This document shows positions 32,931 through 41,808 of a DNA stretch of 57,783 bases, one piece after another. A program made the translations under genes and the position numbers. The stretch's first letter is position 1; every line of letters begins with the position of its first letter. Below the pieces are notes generated by a model that was given only the letters and a program-made list of their open reading frames with translations, ran no database searches and was not told the origin of the DNA. The DNA comes from Lentzea cavernae (GTDB taxonomy: Bacteria > Actinomycetota > Actinomycetes > Mycobacteriales > Pseudonocardiaceae): positions 79,595 through 137,377 of the forward strand of contig NZ_BNAR01000014.1 of NCBI RefSeq assembly GCF_014653695.1. The letters run 5' to 3'.

Positions 32931-33992
32931 ATGGCCCAACCGTTCACCGACGAAAGCCATCCGGCGGAGCCCTATCCGGGCACTCGTCCAGACCACTGTT
33001 TCGTCCACGTCGACGAAACGGGCTGGCCAGTGCGACCGGACCTCACGATGGAGTCGGGATGGCGTGTTGAGCCGGAGAACATCGATCTAGACCAATGGCT
33101 TGCGAACCACGGCGAGCCTCCGTTGGCGGGTCGGATGCCGGTGCTCGGCTACGGGTCCAACGCCAATCCCAGCAAGCTCACGTGGCTCCGCGAGGAGCTC
33201 GGTCTCGAAGGCCCTGCGGTCGTGCTCCGCGCACGGTGCGAGGGCCTTTCTGCTGTTTGGGCGGCGGGGTTGCGCATGCGGGACGGGCAGCGGCCGGCAA
33301 CGCTCGCGGGGGCGCCCGGCGTCACCGAGGAGCACTCCATCTGGTTCGCCACGCCCGATCAGTTGCGGGTGCTGGACCGCTGCGAGGGGCGCGGGCTGCG
33401 CTATCGCCTCGTGCGCGTGCACACGGGCCGTGTGGTGCTCTACAACGGCGGCGTCATCGACAGCGTTCTGGCGTACACGGCGGGCTCCAAGAAGCGGATG
33501 CCGGTGCTCTTCAACGGTCGTATGGTCCATTGCGCGGACGTCTCACAACGAGGCGCGCGTGTGCTGGGCGAGAGGCCTGCGATGAACGACGGACTGGACG
33601 TGACCGAGGTGCACGGCGAGCCGTCCGCTGACGCGTGGCCTGAGCTGCTGTTCGTCTACGGCACGCTGCAGCCGGGCGCAAGCGCTTGGCAGATGATCGA
33701 ACCGCACGTCGTGGAGTCCGAGGCGACCCACCTGCCCGGCACGTTGTTCGACACGGGCCAGGGCTATCCCGCGCTGCGTCCCGGCGCCGGGCTCGGCGTG
33801 CCGGGCTTCGTGCTGCGGCTCGATTCGCCCGAGGACGCGCTGCCGGTGCTCGACGAGTACGAGGGCGACGACTACCGCCGCGTGCGCGTCGTGCTGCCCG
33901 ACGGCCGCATCGCGTGGACGTACATCTGGACCGCGGCCATCAAGGGCATGTCGGAACTTCCGGACGGATGGGACGTCCACCAGATCCGGTGA
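32931..33992 (+). CDS. Protein with two gamma-glutamylcyclotransferase-like domains
   Basis: 353 residues from ATG 32931 (an upstream in-frame ATG at 32832 lacks family sequence). Two GGCT/AIG2-like folds occur in tandem. The first has VLGYGSNANPSKLTWL near residue 70, the second LFVYGTLQPGASAWQMI near residue 240; both match the Y-G-S/T-L/N substrate loop. The second domain has a candidate catalytic Glu in VLDEYEGDDYRRVRV, and the first has LDRCEGRGLRYRLV at the equivalent place, so both may keep an acid. Such enzymes cyclise gamma-glutamyl amines or act on related peptides; the substrate here is unknown. Orientation and spacing suggest an independent transcription unit. Confidence 0.8.
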   Translation: MAQPFTDESHPAEPYPGTRPDHCFVHVDETGWPVRPDLTMESGWRVEPENIDLDQWLANHGEPPLAGRMPVLGYGSNANPSKLTWLREELGLEGPAVVLRARCEGLSAVWAAGLRMRDGQRPATLAGAPGVTEEHSIWFATPDQLRVLDRCEGRGLRYRLVRVHTGRVVLYNGGVIDSVLAYTAGSKKRMPVLFNGRMVHCADVSQRGARVLGERPAMNDGLDVTEVHGEPSADAWPELLFVYGTLQPGASAWQMIEPHVVESEATHLPGTLFDTGQGYPALRPGAGLGVPGFVLRLDSPEDALPVLDEYEGDDYRRVRVVLPDGRIAWTYIWTAAIKGMSELPDGWDVHQIR

Positions 33993-34058
33993 ATTTCCGG
34001 CACGTTGTGTGGGTTCATTGAGAATTGGGCACATCCTTCGGTGGTAGGAGGTGCACCC

Positions 34059-34655
34059 ATGACTCGACGGTTGATCGCTTGCGGACTGCTGGTGCTCGCT
34101 TCCGTGACGGCTTGCGGGACGAGAACACCGGACAAGGCCGCGCAAACGCTGCCGACGGCGCCGTCGTCGCCATCGTCGACCGCTTCGTCCACTTCGCCCG
34201 CGCCCGCGTCGGACAACCCCCAGGCGGTCACGCCCGACGGGAAGCGCTGCGACTCGGCGTTGCTGAAGGGCGAGATCGTCCCCACCGACGCCGGTGCGGG
34301 CAACAGGTACGGCAAGTTCGTCGTGACGAACGGCGGGGCCGTGCCGTGCACGTTGAACGGTTACAGCGGTTTCCAGCTGGAGAACGCCTCCGGTGCCGTG
34401 CCCACGAAGCTGGAGCGCAAGGCCGACCCCGGTCCCGCCGCTCTGACGCTCGCGCCGGGCGCGAAGGCTTCCGCGAACCTGCACTGGAGCGTCGTGCCCG
34501 CGGGCAGCGAACCGGTGGAGGGCACGTGCCAGCCGGAACCGTCGAAGGTCGCGGCGATCCCGCCGAACGAGACGGCACCGCTGTCCCTGCCGTGGACCCT
34601 CGGCCCCGTCTGCTCGGGCGGCCGGATCGAGATCAGCGCCTTCTACGCCTCGTAG
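34059..34655 (+). CDS. DUF4232-type secreted lipoprotein
   Basis: 198-residue predicted lipoprotein. AGGAGG lies just upstream of ATG 34059. The signal MTRRLIACGLLVLASVTACG ends in the lipobox VTAC, so Cys19 would be lipidated. A Pro/Ser/Thr-rich spacer (about 25-55) extends the protein into the wall. The folded domain (about 60-198) contains four more Cys (RCDSALL, VPCTLNGYSGFQLEN, GTCQPEP, GPVCSGG), probably two disulfides, and fits the DUF4232 beta-sandwich seen in many actinobacteria. The function is unknown. The gene stands alone between two unrelated units. Confidence 0.85.
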   Translation: MTRRLIACGLLVLASVTACGTRTPDKAAQTLPTAPSSPSSTASSTSPAPASDNPQAVTPDGKRCDSALLKGEIVPTDAGAGNRYGKFVVTNGGAVPCTLNGYSGFQLENASGAVPTKLERKADPGPAALTLAPGAKASANLHWSVVPAGSEPVEGTCQPEPSKVAAIPPNETAPLSLPWTLGPVCSGGRIEISAFYAS

Positions 34656-34809
34656 GTGCACCCGACGGCTCGCCGTGCTCCGGCACGGCGAGCTGCCGGT
34701 CGTCCTGATTGGACACATCACCGGCGCGGTGCGGAACGCCCCGGTCGCGGAGGTGTCACCCAGGTGCTGGAGCCGGCGCGCCGCGTCGTCTGACACCATC
34801 TCTGCTGCC

Positions 34810-35241
34810 ATGGAACAAGACGACCTCGTGCTGCTGATCACCGTCGTGGTCGAGGCGGCCAACGAGCACCAGGCGCGCGCCGCGTGCGACGCGCTCCTCA
34901 GCCGTGCCGGTGCCCAGATAGTGGACGCCCGTGACTGCTCGGACGAGGAGCCCGGTTGCTGGGCCGTCGTCATCACCCGGCCGAGCACGGAGAAGGCCAC
35001 CCACAACGTCGCCGCGGCGCTGGCGCGGGCCGTCCGCACCTTCGTGCGCGGTCTGGGAGAGGACTTCCCGACACCGCGGGTGGCCTGCGAGCCGCCGACG
35101 GCGTGGACCGTGCTGGACGAACCCGAGCTCATCAACGGTCTCGTGCCGGGTGCCGAGCGCGTTCTGGTCGAGGTGTGGGTCGGAGATGACCCTTTCGGTG
35201 CAGGCACTTTGCGTGACATCTCGCCCGCGAAGCCGTCTTGA
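34810..35241 (+). CDS. Hypothetical protein, 143 residues
   Basis: I do not recognise a family. ATG 34810 is chosen because the upstream 135 nt of the frame are Arg-rich and look noncoding. The predicted order is strand, helix, strand, helix: LVLLITVVVEAANEHQARAA (strand then helix), CWAVVITRPS (strand), EKATHNVAAALARAVRTFVR (helix), then VLVEVWVGDD (strand), suggesting a small alpha/beta fold of ferredoxin type. It is acidic with no membrane segment. The next gene begins 239 bp later. It might be a small regulatory or binding protein, but that is a guess from the shape only. Confidence 0.6.
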   Translation: MEQDDLVLLITVVVEAANEHQARAACDALLSRAGAQIVDARDCSDEEPGCWAVVITRPSTEKATHNVAAALARAVRTFVRGLGEDFPTPRVACEPPTAWTVLDEPELINGLVPGAERVLVEVWVGDDPFGAGTLRDISPAKPS

Positions 35242-35480
35242 TTCACCCGGCCGGTCGGCATGAACGCTCAACGGGCTGTAGGCGTCGGCGTGAGAGTTGC
35301 TACACCCGTGGACGAGGAGCCAGCGGCGGGCTCAACTGATCATTAAAGCAAGGCCCGTTCGAGTGGATTCAGGCATCCACCCGGTTAGCCGATCTTCGCT
35401 CTCAACTGTGAAAATCTGGGCACAATCTCTACTAAGTGTGGTCGTCAGACCATCTTGTTCCGGAGGGTTCGGGAGCCGAC

Positions 35481-35741
35481 ATGGCCAGCATCGAAGAGGT
35501 CCGTGCCGCAATTGCCCAGGCGATCGACAAGGCGGCTCAAAGCCAGTCGGCCCTCCAGCAGGCGGCTGAGCTCGCCGAGGACGCGCAGCAGCTGCTGACA
35601 TCGGTCACGCAGGGCTCCGTGCAGGCGGACGTCGAGACGACGAACGCCCAGTTCGCCCAGGTCGTGTCCGGCGTGAGCGAGCTGCAGAACTACCTCGGCG
35701 CCGGCATTTCCGGGGCCGAGGGCATCAACAGCAGGCTTTGA
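35481..35741 (+). CDS. Small helical protein 1 of the FtsK cluster
   Basis: 86 residues from ATG 35481, after CCGGAGGGTTCGGGAGCC. It is almost wholly helical: an N-terminal amphipathic helix (EEVRAAIAQAIDKAAQSQSALQQ, in two halves), a turn near residue 45 and a second helix QFAQVVSGVSELQNYLG. It shares the N-terminal pattern MASIxEVRAAxxQA with the next gene, so the two are likely paralogues. Size and helical-hairpin layout recall ESX/WXG100 proteins, but there is no W-x-G turn. It is the first gene of an operon whose third gene is an FtsK/SpoIIIE ATPase. A role as substrate or adaptor of that ATPase is inference. Confidence 0.75.
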   Translation: MASIEEVRAAIAQAIDKAAQSQSALQQAAELAEDAQQLLTSVTQGSVQADVETTNAQFAQVVSGVSELQNYLGAGISGAEGINSRL

Positions 35742-35992
35742 TGGCGTCCATCGGCGAGGTTCGTGCCGCGCTCGAGCAGGCGAGCGAGATCCTGCGTGAG
35801 TCGTACCGCAGTGTGCGATCGGCGCAGGAGGGCCTCGACGAGGCGGTCGCCATCCTCGCCGAGTCGAGCGAGAACCACCACGAGTCGCTGCTTCCACCGG
35901 AGTTCGTGCGCGCCAAGGAAAGATTCCCCGATCAGCTGGAGCTGATGGTGGGAACCCTGGAGCGCATACAACGACTCACCGTGGAGCTGTGA
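35741..35992 (+). CDS. Small helical protein 2 of the FtsK cluster
   Basis: 83 residues; its ATG shares one base with the stop of the preceding gene (TGATG), and its own stop overlaps the next start in the same way, so the three are translationally coupled. The protein begins MASIGEVRAALEQASEIL, parallel to the first small protein, and continues as helices (SYRSVRSAQEGLDEAVAILA) with a C-terminal helix ERFPDQLELMVGTLERIQRL. It has no Cys or Trp, signal peptide or WXG motif. Pairing of two related small helical proteins suggests a heterodimer. The function is unknown; see the FtsK-type gene for context. Confidence 0.75.
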   Translation: MASIGEVRAALEQASEILRESYRSVRSAQEGLDEAVAILAESSENHHESLLPPEFVRAKERFPDQLELMVGTLERIQRLTVEL

Positions 35993-38808
35993 TGAGCAGG
36001 CGCGACGACCGGCGGGCGAGGATCGAGAACGCCTTCGCGGAGTTCCAGCGCGCTGTTTCGGCCGCGCTGGGCTCCGTGGCGCGCGAACACCGGGCGCTCG
36101 CCACCGAGCACGCCAAGGACATGTTCGAGTTCACGGTGCGCGGCATGGGCATCGACAAGGCGTTTCAGGACGTCGCCCTGAAGGACGTGACGTCGTTCCT
36201 GACGGTCGACGAGAAGCGCGTGGCGAACCCCCGCCAGGCGCCGCTCTCGATGGTGCAGTTCAAGGAGCGGCTCGACCAGATCGAGTACGACTGGCGGCAG
36301 TCGTTCCACGAGTGGACCTCCTCCGGCCCGGACCAGCTCACCGAACTGGTGAACTCGGTCGCCGCCGGTCCCGCCTCGTGGCCGCACGAGTCGTGGCTCG
36401 GCCACCCCGGCACGCACGACGGCAGCGAGGGCGTGCCGGAGCTGTGGAGGATCGGCACCGGCGTGGTGACGTCGGCGCCGAAGGCCACCCCGTTCCCCGT
36501 CGCGGTGCCGCTGCTGGACCAGGCGCACCTGCACATCTCGTCCACCGCGGACACCCGCCAGCTCGCGGACTCGCTGGTGGAGACCCTGTTGCTGCGGGTG
36601 CTGTCGCACTTCCAGCCGGGGCTCGTGCACGTGCACGTGTGGGACGTCGGCCAGCTGACCGGGTCGTTGCCGGGGCTCTACCCGCTGACCCGCGCGAACC
36701 TGTTGACGGTGCACGACCCCGCGCGGCTGCACGAGCTGCTGGACGAGCTGTCCGAGCACATCCGCCAGGTGCACACCAAGGTCCTGGTCGACGGCCACCT
36801 GACCGTGCGTTCGGTCAGCGGTGAAGGCCGGCGCACCGAACCGTGGCGGATCGCCGTGCTGTTCGGCAACCGCAAGGCGTTGAAGGAAGAACACCAGCAG
36901 CAGCTGCAACGCGTGGCGCGCAACGGTTTGGCGTGCGGTGTGCAGCTGTTCATCGTGGACATCCCCATCACGATCAACTCGCCGGTCGAGACGGTCCTGT
37001 TGCGCAGCGGCGGTTCCGCCACCTGCACGATGACCGGCAAGGACGTGACGGTCACGCTGGACCCGGCCCTGCCGCGCACGCTGGTGCCGCGAGCATGTGC
37101 CGCCATCGCGGAGAAGCGCGAGGAACGGCGATCGCGGCTGGGCTCGTTCGGCGACCTGCTCCCCGACCGGCCGTGGACGGAGAACTCGTCGGCCGGAGTC
37201 GTTGCGCCCGTGGGGTTCGACGACGGCGAGCAGGTCTGCGTGCAGCTCGGCGACACCTCGCCGCACGCGTTGATCGGCGGGCCTTCGGGTTCCGGCAAGA
37301 CGAACTTCCTCTACGCGATGCTCGGTTCGTTGTGCGCGCGCTATTCGCCCAACGAGCTCGAGCTGTACCTGTTGGACTTCAAGGAAGGCGTGTCGTTCGC
37401 GCAGTTCGCGCCGGGCCGCAAGGACCCGTCGTGGCTGCCGCACGCGCGCCTGGTCGGCGTGAACGTCAACACCGACCGCGAGTTCGGCGTGGCACTGCTG
37501 CGGTACCTCTCCGACGAGATGCGCCGGCGCGCGGACGCGGCCAAGCAGCACGAGGTCACCAAGCTGCAGGACCTGCGCGCCGAGGACCCGGCCGGTCGCT
37601 GGCCGCGGATCGTCGCCATGATCGACGAGTTCCAGTACCTGTTCGGGGAACGCGACCAGGTCACCGCGGCCGCGACGCAACTGCTGGAGGACGTGGCGCG
37701 CCGCGGTCGTTCGCAGGGCATCCACCTCGTGCTGTCGTCGCAGGACGTCTCGGGCATCGAGGGTTTCTGGGGCAAGTCGGCGATCTTCGAGCAGTTCACC
37801 GTCCGCATCGCGCTGCCCAAGGCCCGCCGGGTGCTGGCAGAGCCGCAGAACGACGCCGCCGTGGAGCTGCCCCGCTGGCACGCGGTGATCAACCACGAGT
37901 CGGGTGTCAAGCCCGGCAACGAGATCTGCCGCATCCCGGACTCGACGTCCAAGAACACCATGGACGAACTGCAGCAGCTGCTGTGGCGCCGCGATCCCGG
38001 CCAGCCGCCGAGCCTGTTCGACGGCAGCAAGATCCCCCTGATCGACGCCGTGCCGGACTTCGCCGATCTGCGTCCGGGCGAGGCATCGCCCACCGTGCTC
38101 CTCGGACAGGTGATCGACGTCGCGGGCAGCGCGGCACGGGTGAGGTTCGCCCGCACGCCGGGCCGCAACATCGCGGTGATCGGCTCCGTGGTCCAGGACG
38201 CGGCCGCCGTGCTCGGCGGAGCGGCCGCGTCACTGGGCAGGCAGCACCACCCGCACGAGGCGGTGTTCACGCTGGCCTGTCTGGTCGAGGAAGCCATGCC
38301 CTCGGCGCTGCACCTGGTGAAGCGCCTGAGCGCCGACGGGCACGACGCGTCGGTGATCGGCATCAACGAGGTCAAGGACGTGCTGGCCAGGACTGCCGCC
38401 GAGCTGCAGACGATCAACACGGGCCAGGCCGACGCGCCGCTGAAGCCGCACTACCTGGTGCTGTACGGCGTCGACGCCGCGCAGACGTTGCTGGAGCAGA
38501 AGGATCCGGCGACGCGAACGTCTGGTGTGGACAGTCTGCGGACCGTCCTCAAGCACGGCCCGGAGAACCGCACGCACGTGCTGGGCTGGTGGCGCGGCGT
38601 GCAGAGGCTGAAGGCGAGCCTCCCGCCCGGCGTCTACGACGACATCGGCGCCTGGGTGGCGTTCGACGTCCAGGGCAAGGAACTGCTGTCGCTCGGACCG
38701 GAACAGGTGATGTCGTGGTCGCCGAGACCACGCCGCGGCCTGTTCTTCGACAGGTTCGAGCACTCGCGACCGCAAGTGATCATCCCGTTCGACACAGGAG
38801 AAGCGTGA
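35992..38808 (+). CDS. FtsK/SpoIIIE-domain ATPase, stand-alone cytoplasmic type
   Basis: 938-residue ATPase. Residues 1-150 are helical; 150-420 form a conserved module of a family common in actinobacteria (AHLHISSTADTRQLADSLVE; LLRVLSHFQPGLVHVHVWD; IRQVHTKVLVDGHLTVR). The FtsK/SpoIIIE motor domain follows: Walker A GGPSGSGKTNF (429-439), LLDFKEGVSF, Walker B IVAMIDEF (about 541), and RRGRSQGIHLVLSSQDVSG as the sensor region. The C-terminal 250 residues resemble a second, P-loop-less ATPase-like module. There are no transmembrane helices, unlike true FtsK or EccC. Such motors move DNA or, in type VII secretion, small helical proteins; the two coupled small proteins point to the second possibility or to a new use. 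It is coupled to the downstream gene (TGATG). Confidence 0.85.
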   Translation: MSRRDDRRARIENAFAEFQRAVSAALGSVAREHRALATEHAKDMFEFTVRGMGIDKAFQDVALKDVTSFLTVDEKRVANPRQAPLSMVQFKERLDQIEYDWRQSFHEWTSSGPDQLTELVNSVAAGPASWPHESWLGHPGTHDGSEGVPELWRIGTGVVTSAPKATPFPVAVPLLDQAHLHISSTADTRQLADSLVETLLLRVLSHFQPGLVHVHVWDVGQLTGSLPGLYPLTRANLLTVHDPARLHELLDELSEHIRQVHTKVLVDGHLTVRSVSGEGRRTEPWRIAVLFGNRKALKEEHQQQLQRVARNGLACGVQLFIVDIPITINSPVETVLLRSGGSATCTMTGKDVTVTLDPALPRTLVPRACAAIAEKREERRSRLGSFGDLLPDRPWTENSSAGVVAPVGFDDGEQVCVQLGDTSPHALIGGPSGSGKTNFLYAMLGSLCARYSPNELELYLLDFKEGVSFAQFAPGRKDPSWLPHARLVGVNVNTDREFGVALLRYLSDEMRRRADAAKQHEVTKLQDLRAEDPAGRWPRIVAMIDEFQYLFGERDQVTAAATQLLEDVARRGRSQGIHLVLSSQDVSGIEGFWGKSAIFEQFTVRIALPKARRVLAEPQNDAAVELPRWHAVINHESGVKPGNEICRIPDSTSKNTMDELQQLLWRRDPGQPPSLFDGSKIPLIDAVPDFADLRPGEASPTVLLGQVIDVAGSAARVRFARTPGRNIAVIGSVVQDAAAVLGGAAASLGRQHHPHEAVFTLACLVEEAMPSALHLVKRLSADGHDASVIGINEVKDVLARTAAELQTINTGQADAPLKPHYLVLYGVDAAQTLLEQKDPATRTSGVDSLRTVLKHGPENRTHVLGWWRGVQRLKASLPPGVYDDIGAWVAFDVQGKELLSLGPEQVMSWSPRPRRGLFFDRFEHSRPQVIIPFDTGEA

Positions 38809-39251
38809 TGAACCCGATGATGACCACGATGTTCGACCCGGTCCCGTCGCAGCGTCAGAGCGAGGAGGTGATCGAGGTGCCGGCGATCTCCGCTGTCGAG
38901 CGCTACAAGGAGATCATCGCCATCGCCGCGGACGCTGCTGCTCGCCAGCGCAAGCTGGACGAGGTGCGGTGCGCCGAACTCGCGGAGCGGATCGCGTCGA
39001 CCCAGCACGAGATCGCCGAGGTGCGCGATCGCGAGCGGGTCGTGCGGATGGGCGCCGCGCTGCACTGGGAGGCCGCCGTCGAGCAGCTGTGGAACGAGCG
39101 CTGGTTGCAGATGACCACGCCGCCGCGGCCCGACGAGTCGGTCCCGCCGCGGCCCCAGGGCGAGTACAACCGGGCGATGGACCTCGCGTACCAGGAGCTG
39201 GAGGACTCGCTCGCGAAGCGAACCCTGCTGCGCCGCAAGCAGAAGGACTGA
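38808..39251 (+). CDS. Coiled-coil protein of the FtsK cluster
   Basis: 147 residues, ATG 38808 overlapping the stop of the ATPase gene. Residues about 25-100 form a continuous charged helix (SAVERYKEIIAIAADAAARQ, then ELAERIASTQHEIAEVRDRE), likely a coiled coil. A Pro-rich linker follows (TPPRPDESVPPRPQGEYN), and a final helix ends EDSLAKRTLLRRKQKD. No family recognised. It may tether or regulate the ATPase. The following acetyltransferase gene begins at the next base after its stop, so the operon continues. Confidence 0.75.
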   Translation: MNPMMTTMFDPVPSQRQSEEVIEVPAISAVERYKEIIAIAADAAARQRKLDEVRCAELAERIASTQHEIAEVRDRERVVRMGAALHWEAAVEQLWNERWLQMTTPPRPDESVPPRPQGEYNRAMDLAYQELEDSLAKRTLLRRKQKD

Positions 39252-39965
39252 GTGCGCCGCTTACGCACCACCGCCGACGTGCAGGACGCCAGTGACGACC
39301 CGTTGGTCCGCTGGGCGGCCCAGGCGCTGTCGTCGGGCGGTGCCGCATGGGAGCACAACGGTGCCGTGGCCGTGCACGCCCCTGCCCTGACCCGGCGCCG
39401 CCGCCTGGTCCTCTCCGGCCCGGCGGAGGGCGTGGCGTCCCTCCTCGCCGCACACGGCCGGGGCGTGGAGTTGCGACCGCTGATGGAACGCCCGCTGGCC
39501 CTGGAAGTCATGTCCGTCATGCCCACCCCCTGGGTGGAGGACAAGCCCTTCGGCTGGATGGACCGCGCGGGTGCGCTGGACCTGCCCGAGCAGGCCTGCT
39601 GGCTCACCACCCCGGCCGGTGTGGAACCCCTGCTGCGCGAGGCCAACCCGGACTCCTGGGCGTGGCCCGGCGAGAAGGGCGTCCGCCGCTGGGCGGGCGT
39701 GCACGTGGACGGCGACCTGGTGGCCACCGCGGCCGAGGCCTGGTCGTCCGCGGACGTCGGTTTCATGATGGGCGTGGCCGTCCACCCCTCCCACACGGGC
39801 CGGGGCCTGGGCCGCCTGGTCTGCCAGTTCGTCACGTCCTCCCTGCTCAGCCTGTACGGCACGTGCGCGCTCTTCGTCGAGAACTACAACGCTCCGGCGA
39901 TCGCCCTGTACCGCAAGCTCGGTTTCGCCTACCGGGACGTCACCACGCTTCTTCCTGCGGGCTAG
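39252..39965 (+). CDS. GNAT-family acetyltransferase closing the FtsK operon
   Basis: 237 residues, GTG start immediately after the preceding TGA. The N-terminal half (1-125) is a non-catalytic-looking GNAT-like lobe. The C-terminal half (about 130-237) is the active-type lobe, with FMMGVAVHPSHTGRGLGRLV as acetyl-CoA motif A and YNAPAIALYRKLGF as the late helix. Two-lobe GNATs of this type acetylate small molecules or protein N-termini; MshD-type mycothiol synthases also have two lobes, but the diagnostic residues are not obvious here. It may modify a component of the FtsK cluster, or be carried along in the operon. Confidence 0.82.
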   Translation: MRRLRTTADVQDASDDPLVRWAAQALSSGGAAWEHNGAVAVHAPALTRRRRLVLSGPAEGVASLLAAHGRGVELRPLMERPLALEVMSVMPTPWVEDKPFGWMDRAGALDLPEQACWLTTPAGVEPLLREANPDSWAWPGEKGVRRWAGVHVDGDLVATAAEAWSSADVGFMMGVAVHPSHTGRGLGRLVCQFVTSSLLSLYGTCALFVENYNAPAIALYRKLGFAYRDVTTLLPAG

Positions 39966-40049
39966 GTCACATTCCGGAACAGTCGTCGGTGACGGGCGGT
40001 TGAAACGGATAACTGATCCGCAAAATGGACGAATGGAGATGGTCCGACC

Positions 40050-41057
40050 ATGACCAGCACCGCACTCGAAGTCAGGCTCGCGTCCCGCCCGAAGGGCTGG
40101 CCGACCGACGAGAACTTCGAGATCGCCGAGGTCGAGGTGCCGACCCCGGGCGAAGGCCAGATCCTGGTGCGCAACGTGGTCATGAGCGTGGACCCGTACA
40201 TGCGCGGCCGCATGAACGACGTCAAGTCGTACGTCCCGCCGTTCCAGGTGGGCGCTCCTCTCGAGGGTGGCGCGGTCGGTGAGGTCGTGGCCTCCAACGC
40301 CGAGGGCTTCGCCGTGGGCGACCACGTCCTGCACGGCCTGGGCTGGCGCGAGTACGCCGTCGTCGGCGCCAAGCACGCCGTGAAGGTGGACGGGAACGTC
40401 GCTCCCCTCACCACGTACCTGGGCGTCCTGGGCATGCCGGGCCTGACCGCCTACGCGGGCCTGCTCGTCACCGCGGAGTTCAAGCCCGGCGACGTCGTCT
40501 TCGTCTCCGGTGCGGCCGGTGCCGTCGGCCAGGTCGTGGGCCAGATCGCCCGCCTGAAGGGCGCCTCCCGGGTCATCGGTTCCGCGGGCTCGGCGGAGAA
40601 GGTCAAGTACCTGACCGAGGAGCTCGGCTTCGACGCCGCCTTCAACTACAAGGACGGCCCGGTCGCCGAGCAGCTGGCCGAGGCGGCCCCCGACGGCATC
40701 GACGTCTACTTCGACAACGTGGGCGGCGAGCACCTCGAGGCCGCCATCAGCTCCCTGAACCTCAACGGCCGCGTCACGATCTGCGGCGCGATCTCCCAGT
40801 ACAACGCCGACACGCCCCCGGCGGGCCCGCGCAACATCATCCAGGTCCTCTCGAAGCGCCTGACGCTGCGCGGCATGCTGGTCGGCGACCACCAGGGCCT
40901 GCAGCAGCAGTTCGTCTCGGAGGTGGCCGCCTGGATCGCCTCGGGTGAGCTCAAGTACTCCGAGACCGTCGTGGAGGGCGGCGTCCGCCAGGCCCCGGCC
41001 GCGTTCCTGGGCCTGCTGCGCGGCGAGAACACCGGCAAGATGCTCGTCCGCTTCTGA
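40050..41057 (+). CDS. Zinc-free MDR-family NADP-dependent oxidoreductase
   Basis: 335-residue reductase of the leukotriene-B4 dehydrogenase/CurA branch of the medium-chain superfamily. ATG 40050 follows GGAGATGGTCC. N-terminal catalytic part: VVMSVDPYMRGRMND, the hallmark of this branch, and PLEGGAVGEVV. The Rossmann motif is SGAAGAVGQVVGQIA (about 154-168), and YFDNVGGEHLEAAI, RVTICGAISQYN and FVSEVAAWIASGELKYSE fit the family. There are no zinc-binding Cys or His residues. It likely reduces alpha,beta-unsaturated carbonyl compounds with NADPH, a detoxification role. It forms its own unit. Confidence 0.93.
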   Translation: MTSTALEVRLASRPKGWPTDENFEIAEVEVPTPGEGQILVRNVVMSVDPYMRGRMNDVKSYVPPFQVGAPLEGGAVGEVVASNAEGFAVGDHVLHGLGWREYAVVGAKHAVKVDGNVAPLTTYLGVLGMPGLTAYAGLLVTAEFKPGDVVFVSGAAGAVGQVVGQIARLKGASRVIGSAGSAEKVKYLTEELGFDAAFNYKDGPVAEQLAEAAPDGIDVYFDNVGGEHLEAAISSLNLNGRVTICGAISQYNADTPPAGPRNIIQVLSKRLTLRGMLVGDHQGLQQQFVSEVAAWIASGELKYSETVVEGGVRQAPAAFLGLLRGENTGKMLVRF

Positions 41058-41089
41058 TCGTCGTGAGGCCGCCCGTCACGAGGGCGGCC

Positions 41090-41434
41090 TCACTCCCGTT
41101 CGGGGCGGTCCGCGAGCTTGAGCCAGACGACCCCGGCGATGATCACGGCCAGCCACCCGGCCTTGGCCGGCGTGAGGGTCTCGTCGAAGAAGACCGGGCC
41201 GAGCACGGCGGCCCCGACGGCGCCGATCCCCGCCCAGACGGCGTACCCGATGCCGACCTCGACGGTGCGCAGCGCCAGGCTGAGCGTCCACAGGGTGAGC
41301 AGGAAGAAGACCACGGCCACGAGCGACCACGCCAGGTCCGTGAAGCCGTCGCTGCCGCCGACGGAGAGCGCGTAACCGACCTCGAAGGCCCCGGCCAGCA
41401 GCAGGGTGGGCCAGGCAGTGCGGTCGGCGCTCAT
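41090..41434 (-). CDS. SMR-family efflux subunit 2
   Basis: 114-residue small multidrug resistance protein with four membrane helices. ATG 41434 lies in the stop of the preceding SMR gene (ATGA). The membrane-embedded Glu of SMR proteins is present in LLLAGAFEVGYALS (E18), which binds proton and drug alternately. The conserved GIGYAVWAGIGAVGAAVLG block and the last helix AGWLAVIIAGVVWLKLA follow. Because two different SMR genes are coupled, the transporter is probably a heterodimer with opposed topology, as in EbrAB and YkkCD. The substrate may be quaternary ammonium dyes or guanidinium compounds. Confidence 0.9.
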   Translation of the reverse strand: MSADRTAWPTLLLAGAFEVGYALSVGGSDGFTDLAWSLVAVVFFLLTLWTLSLALRTVEVGIGYAVWAGIGAVGAAVLGPVFFDETLTPAKAGWLAVIIAGVVWLKLADRPERE

Positions 41435-41751
41435 GCCGCACCGGCCAGCTGCAGCCCGACCACTCCGCCGATGACGAGCGCGATGCCGGCGGCCTTGCGC
41501 CACGTGAGCCGCTGGCCGAACACCAGGGCGCCGAGCAGGGTGATGCCGACGCCGGCGAGCGAGGTCCACAGGGCGTAGCCCACCCCGACGTCGAACGTCA
41601 GCAGGGCGCGGCTGAGGAAGAAGGTGGCGAGCCCGCCGGTGACGAGGGTGGCGGCGGTCCAGCCGCGGTGGGCGAAGCCTCGTGCCTTGCCCGCGCAGAT
41701 CGCCACCGCCGTCTCGAAGACGACGGCGACGGCGAGGTGGAGCCAGTGCAT
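41431..41751 (-). CDS. SMR-family efflux subunit 1
   Basis: 106-residue four-helix transporter; ATG 41751 opens MHWLHLAVAVVFETAVAICA, with the essential Glu13. VGYALWTSLAGVGITLLGALVF is the standard third-helix region. AAAGGAC lies upstream as a weak ribosome-binding site. It is coupled to the second SMR gene. Both are divergent from a MerR gene across a 102-bp region with a MerR-type operator, so drug-induced expression is likely. Confidence 0.9.
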   Translation of the reverse strand: MHWLHLAVAVVFETAVAICAGKARGFAHRGWTAATLVTGGLATFFLSRALLTFDVGVGYALWTSLAGVGITLLGALVFGQRLTWRKAAGIALVIGGVVGLQLAGAA

Positions 41752-41808
41752 GGAAGTCCTTTCGGAGGGCCCGCACGAGCACGTGCGGAACACTCCGGCA
41801 AGGGTGGG

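Noticed and set aside
41771..41788. Guanidine-riboswitch-like hairpin before the SMR genes
   Set aside because: Only a single 7-bp hairpin without the paired ACGR loops or a larger conserved core; a MerR regulator and operator already explain control.
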